NCBI GenBank assembly: GCA_030146225.1
Contig: JASLCA010000157.1
Coordinates: 1-10,126 of the forward strand
Origin: Sphingobacterium sp.
Lineage (GTDB): Bacteria; Bacteroidota; Bacteroidia; Sphingobacteriales; Sphingobacteriaceae
Reading direction: 5' to 3'
Length of the DNA: 10,126 nucleotides
Shown: one piece after another, positions 5,759 to 10,126 of the stretch
Layout of the letters: every line of letters starts with the position of its first letter
Numbering within the stretch: the first letter of the stretch is position 1
Made by a program: the position numbers and the translations under genes
The notes under the pieces: model-generated
Told to the model about the DNA's origin: nothing
What the model saw: the letters and a program-made list of their open reading frames with translations, nothing else
Databases searched by the model: none

Positions 5759-7252
5759 TCATTTATTGTTTTCCATCAAATTGTTTAAAAGCAGCTCGCT
5801 ACTTGGGATTGGAAAAATATAGTTTGGCTCCGTTGGCAATACCTGCGGGATGGCCTGCTTAACCTTAGAAGGGATAGTCAGGCCGAGACGCATAATATCT
5901 CCATTTCGGATGCCTTCCCCTAAAAACTCAATCCTACGCTCTTCAATCATGCGATCAAGGTAAGCTTGAAGGGAGGCAAAATCACCTGACTGAAAGGACT
6001 TGCCCGGATTCGAACGCGCATAAACCGCATTGAACAAAGCCAATGATCGACTATCAATACTTTGACTTTTACGGGCTAATGCTTCTGCTAGATTAAGCAT
6101 CACCTCCGAATAACGGATCACAGGAACATAATCTAAGTGTGGGGAGGCTTGGTAATATTTAAAAAGCCAAGGCCTGCCTGTACTTGCTCCTATCTTTGTA
6201 AACAAGACACGACGCCTGTCGCTAGCTTCCCATAGGCTTGAGGCCCATATTCCTTCTACCTGATTTAAGGAATAATCCCCAGCCCCATTACTGGTAGAGG
6301 TCCCGCCATCGGCAATACCGGGCAAATAATACCTAGGCAATGATAAACCTGGGGCATCATTGCTGGTAAAGGGCATAGAGAAGATAGATTCCTCGCTCGT
6401 ATAGGGTGCTTTAAATACTTCCCCAATATCAGCTGCCAGCTTATGCTTAACGCCTGAGGGGGCTATAAAAGGGGCTGTTAGTGACACTAGCTTGTTGGCC
6501 TCCTCAATAACATTGTTAAAATTCCCCATACTTAAATAAACCCTTGACTTTAAAGCAATCGCAGTATTCTTATGGGCACGTGTTGTATTTAAAGCCGCTG
6601 AACTGTAGTTTTCAGGTAGATTGCCTTCTGCAAAGGTTAAATCATCTAGGATTTGCTTATAAGTGTCCGCAACGGAGCTGCGTGCCAAATCATAATTTCC
6701 TGGGCCAAGATTGGGGCTGAGACGCAGTGGCAATCCAGGCTTTGCTCCATTGCCATCCCAATAAGGACGGGCATAAAGCTGTAGGAGCACATAGTAGGCT
6801 GTAGCACGAATTAATCTTGCCTCCGCTACATATTGGTTATAGATCTCTGGAGCAATAAGTGCCTTCCCCTTTGTCTCTAAGCCTGCTAAAAACACATTTA
6901 CCTTGTTAATGGCCAGATAACCTGCTATCCATACATTTTCAACATCTGCTGTAGTCGTCTGAGTCAACATAGAAAAGACAGTTGCGCCATTGGCAGCATT
7001 CATATTGGATGAATGAAATTCTCCTGTGCGTATATCACTTAACAACACCCCCCAGCTACCATATAGATTTGTACCCTTTAAGTTGGCGTACAAGCCATTG
7101 ACTTGATTGGAGATTCGTTCGGGACTGCTAAATGCGGTCTCGTCAGTGATCAACCTGCTTGGAACTGGGTTTAGCCATTCTGATTTTTTACAGCCTACCA
7201 GCGTCATTGCTGCCAGGGAGGTATAGAGTATATATTTAAGTTTACTTCTCAT
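5759..7252 (-). CDS. SusD/RagB-family outer-membrane lipoprotein
   Basis: SusD-like proteins form the surface lid of the SusC channel and capture the substrate. The 497-residue protein has a type II signal: MRSKLKYILYTSLAAMTLVG followed by the lipid-modified Cys21 (lipobox LVGC), then KKSEWLNPVPSR, typical of the family start. The TPR-like helical core is visible in AEARLIRATAYYVLLQLYARPYW (split by the usual RA-YY pattern, 143-165) and ALKSRVYLSMGNF (233-245). Family C-terminal signatures are VPVIRYSEVMLNLAEAL (376-392), MIEERRIEFLGEGIR (435-449) and YIFPIPSSELLLNN (478-491). The start is 33 bp after the susC stop. Binding residues are not conserved across the family, so the ligand cannot be told from this sequence. 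Confidence 0.95.
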   Translation of the reverse strand: MRSKLKYILYTSLAAMTLVGCKKSEWLNPVPSRLITDETAFSSPERISNQVNGLYANLKGTNLYGSWGVLLSDIRTGEFHSSNMNAANGATVFSMLTQTTTADVENVWIAGYLAINKVNVFLAGLETKGKALIAPEIYNQYVAEARLIRATAYYVLLQLYARPYWDGNGAKPGLPLRLSPNLGPGNYDLARSSVADTYKQILDDLTFAEGNLPENYSSAALNTTRAHKNTAIALKSRVYLSMGNFNNVIEEANKLVSLTAPFIAPSGVKHKLAADIGEVFKAPYTSEESIFSMPFTSNDAPGLSLPRYYLPGIADGGTSTSNGAGDYSLNQVEGIWASSLWEASDRRRVLFTKIGASTGRPWLFKYYQASPHLDYVPVIRYSEVMLNLAEALARKSQSIDSRSLALFNAVYARSNPGKSFQSGDFASLQAYLDRMIEERRIEFLGEGIRNGDIMRLGLTIPSKVKQAIPQVLPTEPNYIFPIPSSELLLNNLMENNK

Positions 7253-7285
7253 AATGTAATTTCTAAAATTCTGTATTTCGATATG

Positions 7286-10063
7286 TTAAAAGCCCACAGA
7301 CAAGCCCATGGTATAGGTTCGTGCATTGGGGGCCTGATTCTTATCAATCCCTTGCTGAATAGCGGAGTTTCCAAATGTTGACACCTCTGGATCAAAGCCC
7401 GTATACTTGGTCCACATCGCCAGATTCTGCCCACTTACATAAACCCGAATATGGCCAAGGCCCATTCTATTTGTCAGTTGCGCAGGAAGGTTATAGGATA
7501 ACATAACGTTCTTTAGACGAATAAAATCAGTAGAACTAACATTGTTTGAAAGTGGTAAGGTATTACCATTTGAAACATTATCATTGTTTACTACACGCGG
7601 GATATCGGTATTATCTCCAGGCTTTTGCCATCTCCTCAACATATCGGCAGAATTATTCCAAAAACGCATGTCACGCATGCTACCTTGGGTACCATTCATC
7701 ATGTAACCTCCAAATTGGTAGGTAACTAAGGTGGACAGGTCTACCCCCATATAGGAAAAAGCATTTGTCCAGCCTCCAAATATTTTTGGTGCAACGGGTT
7801 TGTAAGCTTTCGCATCATCTGCAGGGGTAATTGCCCTAGCACGACTCCCATCCTCATATTCCCACTGATACTTAACGCCATTATTCCCGTTTAAACTTTG
7901 CTGATAAAGCACTTTACGCCCAGTGCCATCCAAAAATACACGTCGCCCAGTGGCAGGGTCCACACCAGCAGTTTCAATAACATAGAGCATCCCTGCCGCT
8001 TGTCCAGGACGGGTGATTGTAAGCCCATCATTACTCCCCATCACAATACTAGCAACTCCATTGGCAAGGCTCTCTACCTTGTTTTTATTGGTTGTTAGGT
8101 TTATAGAAGTATTCCATTTAAAGTTCTCATTTGCTATTGGAGCACCACTTAAGGTAAACTCAAAGCCCTGGTTGTACATAGAGCCTACGTTCTGCAAGAT
8201 TCGGTTTTCAATGGTATTGGGTATACCCGCCGATGGTGGCAGCGGAACAGCTATAATTAATCCATCGACTGCATTGCGGTAGTAGCCAATTTCACCCGTA
8301 ATCTTATTGAATAGACCAAAGTCAATTCCGATATCAAACTTCTTACTTGTTTCCCATTTTAGGTCAGGGTTACCTGTTACGCTATAGTGCAGCCCAGGCT
8401 GTCCAGCATAGAGAATTGCACTATAGGTGTTCAGCGCCCCAAAGTCACTAAGGCCGCTGACATTACCTACCTTACCATAACTACCCCTAAGCTTAAAATT
8501 GGTTAAGGCTGACTCCTTCCAAAATGACTCCTTGGTCATGTCCCATCCTCCTGAAACACCCCAAAACGTTCCCTTCTTATGGTTAAGCCCTAATGCAGAG
8601 TATTCATCCTGTCTCAGGTTTCCAGTTAGAAAGTATTTCTTTTGATAATCATATTGTACACGTGAGAATAAGGAGAATAGGTAATTACTGACTTCTGGGT
8701 TTTCCATGCCATAAGCCACTAGGTTTTGCCAACCGCCTTGTATATTGCTGTAGTACGGATCTGTCTGGCCTGTACGCTGTAATCCGAATTGATCCCCAGT
8801 AGTCCTTTGCTGCTCCTGCCCTAAGAGCATGCTTACAGCATGATTATCAAACTTCTTATCCATATTCAAGGTGTTGGTCCACACCCATCTTTCTTTATTG
8901 GATTGCACATTAAAGGTTGAGCCATTGGTTGAAATAGCTTCCCCAGATAATGGGGACAGGTAGTGATCGTACTTTGCCAATCGGTAGTCAATACCATAAA
9001 CTGATCTAAAGGAGATCCAGGATAGTGGATTGATCTGTACGTATGCACTTGACTGTGCATTATTAAGGTAGTTGTTGGATCTATTGTGATCCAAGGAGAT
9101 TACTGGATTATAGAAGCCTAACCTCGATTGGTTAAGGTGACCTTCGTTGTCCATCAAGCCTAAAAATCCGGCTGAAGTGGAATTGTATGAACCATCATTC
9201 TTATAAGGTCCTACTGTTGGTGAAGATATTAAAGCGAGTCTAGCCATGGTACCAGAGGAGGATGAGGATTGAAAGCCACCGCTTGATCCAGCCCCAGTAG
9301 ACATTGCCGCTAGGTTGCTTTCATTGACATAGTTTAGCTTTAAGCCGACCTTCATCCAGTTGGTCGTTTGATTATCCAAGTTAAACATCATTGCCTTTCG
9401 CTCAAAGGCACTCTTCTTAAAAATCCCCTCTTGATTGGTGTAGGAGGCAGACCCATAATAATGTGTTTTATCAGTTGCCCCAGAGATATTTAAGGAGTGG
9501 CTATGGGATTTCCCTGTTTGATAAATATAATCGTTCCAATCGGTATCAATTATATTTCCATTAGCGTCCTTGTTTAAGGAGAAGTAATTGGTCTTCTCAT
9601 TGTAGGAGCCATCATTGCGTATGCCTTCATTCTTTATCTCTACATATTCAGCAGCATTTAACAACTTGGGCAGCCTATTGACTTTGTTCAGGCCAAACCA
9701 GCCATCGTAGTTGACCTTGGTGGCACCTTTTTTTCCCTTTTTTGTGGTAATAAACACAACCCCATTCGCAGCACGGCTACCATAGATACTTGTTGCTGCT
9801 GCATCTTTTGCAATATCTATACTCTCGATATCATTTGGATTAATACTTGCAAGGGGATTGGATGCAGCTGCTGATAAGGCTACCGTGTTTGGTGATTCAG
9901 TCTGTGTTGCAACAACTCCGTCAATTACAAATAAAGGCTGAGAACTTAAGGTAATGGAGTTTGTACCACGGATTTTAAAAACCGGTGCTGAATTCAGTAC
10001 GCCTGAAGGAACTGTGATCTGAACACCTGAAGCCCGGCCGGCTAACCCTGCTTCTAAACACCC
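7286..10063 (-). CDS. SusC/RagA-family TonB-dependent transporter (5'-truncated)
   Basis: SusC proteins are TonB-dependent outer-membrane barrels that import oligomers delivered by SusD. About 925 native codons are present. The plug begins at LAGRASGVQITVPSGVLNS and contains the family signature blocks KIRGTNSITLSSQPLFVIDG and IESIDIAKDAAATSIYGSRA, then NGVVFITTKKGKKG. The long beta-barrel ends with Gly-Phe (MGLSVGF), the usual C-terminal Phe. The signal peptide, the carboxypeptidase-D-regulatory-like domain, the TonB box and the start of the plug are missing, cut off by the GC-rich tail. A GTG at 10090 keeps the frame open and would give an apparent start with a lipobox-like ALGC, but those residues come from the tail and should not be used. 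The substrate is unknown; the peptidase neighbour favours peptides. Confidence 0.93.
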   Translation of the reverse strand, partial: GCLEAGLAGRASGVQITVPSGVLNSAPVFKIRGTNSITLSSQPLFVIDGVVATQTESPNTVALSAAASNPLASINPNDIESIDIAKDAAATSIYGSRAANGVVFITTKKGKKGATKVNYDGWFGLNKVNRLPKLLNAAEYVEIKNEGIRNDGSYNEKTNYFSLNKDANGNIIDTDWNDYIYQTGKSHSHSLNISGATDKTHYYGSASYTNQEGIFKKSAFERKAMMFNLDNQTTNWMKVGLKLNYVNESNLAAMSTGAGSSGGFQSSSSSGTMARLALISSPTVGPYKNDGSYNSTSAGFLGLMDNEGHLNQSRLGFYNPVISLDHNRSNNYLNNAQSSAYVQINPLSWISFRSVYGIDYRLAKYDHYLSPLSGEAISTNGSTFNVQSNKERWVWTNTLNMDKKFDNHAVSMLLGQEQQRTTGDQFGLQRTGQTDPYYSNIQGGWQNLVAYGMENPEVSNYLFSLFSRVQYDYQKKYFLTGNLRQDEYSALGLNHKKGTFWGVSGGWDMTKESFWKESALTNFKLRGSYGKVGNVSGLSDFGALNTYSAILYAGQPGLHYSVTGNPDLKWETSKKFDIGIDFGLFNKITGEIGYYRNAVDGLIIAVPLPPSAGIPNTIENRILQNVGSMYNQGFEFTLSGAPIANENFKWNTSINLTTNKNKVESLANGVASIVMGSNDGLTITRPGQAAGMLYVIETAGVDPATGRRVFLDGTGRKVLYQQSLNGNNGVKYQWEYEDGSRARAITPADDAKAYKPVAPKIFGGWTNAFSYMGVDLSTLVTYQFGGYMMNGTQGSMRDMRFWNNSADMLRRWQKPGDNTDIPRVVNNDNVSNGNTLPLSNNVSSTDFIRLKNVMLSYNLPAQLTNRMGLGHIRVYVSGQNLAMWTKYTGFDPEVSTFGNSAIQQGIDKNQAPNARTYTMGLSVGF

Positions 10064-10126
10064 GAGGGCAATCATCAGGAAGGCCGCCACCAGCCGCAGG
10101 CCGGCGATGGCGTGCTTGCCCGCGCC
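10061..10126. other. GC-rich terminal tail, probably chimeric
   Basis: Composition jumps to strongly GC-rich outside about 10061. On the - strand, in frame with susC, it reads AGKHAIAGLRLVAAFLMIAL, which resembles a membrane segment of a high-GC bacterium and not the carboxypeptidase-regulatory domain or plug start that should precede the SusC plug. The join with native sequence is near 10058-10063. Like the left tail it is about 66 bp long, which suggests a common technical cause. Confidence 0.62.

Noticed and set aside
10064..10090. Start of susC at GTG 10090 with a lipoprotein-like signal
   Set aside because: The residues come from the GC-rich tail. SusC proteins need a signal peptide, a carboxypeptidase-regulatory-like domain and an N-terminal plug part before this point.

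Overview
The window is a stretch of Bacteroidota DNA, most likely from the Sphingobacteriaceae or a close relative. A SusC/SusD outer-membrane pair, a TAnnTTTG-type promoter, weak or absent Shine-Dalgarno sequences and AT-rich start regions all point there. The genus cannot be fixed from the sequence alone. The outer ~66 bp at each end are much more GC-rich than the rest and do not continue the two edge genes in a recognisable way. I read them as foreign or chimeric tails, so both edge genes are 5'-truncated.

Left part, + strand: the body of a cyclophilin-type peptidylprolyl isomerase (N-terminus missing) overlaps by 11 bp an exported serine hydrolase of the beta-lactamase/penicillin-binding fold. 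A perfect 12-bp hairpin at 1739-1768 separates them from the convergent tyrosyl-tRNA synthetase gene and probably ends transcription from both sides.

Middle, - strand: tyrS (HLGH/KMSKS type) lies behind a 190-nt leader that is the most interesting part of the window. The leader has a textbook Bacteroidota promoter and a 38-codon ORF with four Tyr codons. A hairpin formed around the Tyr-Tyr codons partly sequesters a segment able to pair with the next hairpin. Last comes a very strong intrinsic terminator whose stem ends only 15 nt before the tyrS start codon. This is the layout of a ribosome-mediated (leader-peptide) attenuator sensing charged tRNA-Tyr. I know of no such tyrS control in Bacteroidota, but that is from memory and has not been searched.

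Right part, - strand: a susC-like TonB-dependent transporter gene (5' end lost), a susD-like lipoprotein gene 33 bp downstream, then an exported S9-family serine peptidase gene. The three probably form one operon. The SusC barrel and SusD lid would import an oligomeric substrate, and the peptidase suggests that the substrate is peptide rather than glycan (inference). A hairpin without a U-tract sits between susD and the peptidase gene and may set relative mRNA levels.

All regions over 300 bp are coding. The only sizeable non-coding stretch is 2972-3233, which holds the tyrS leader and promoter.
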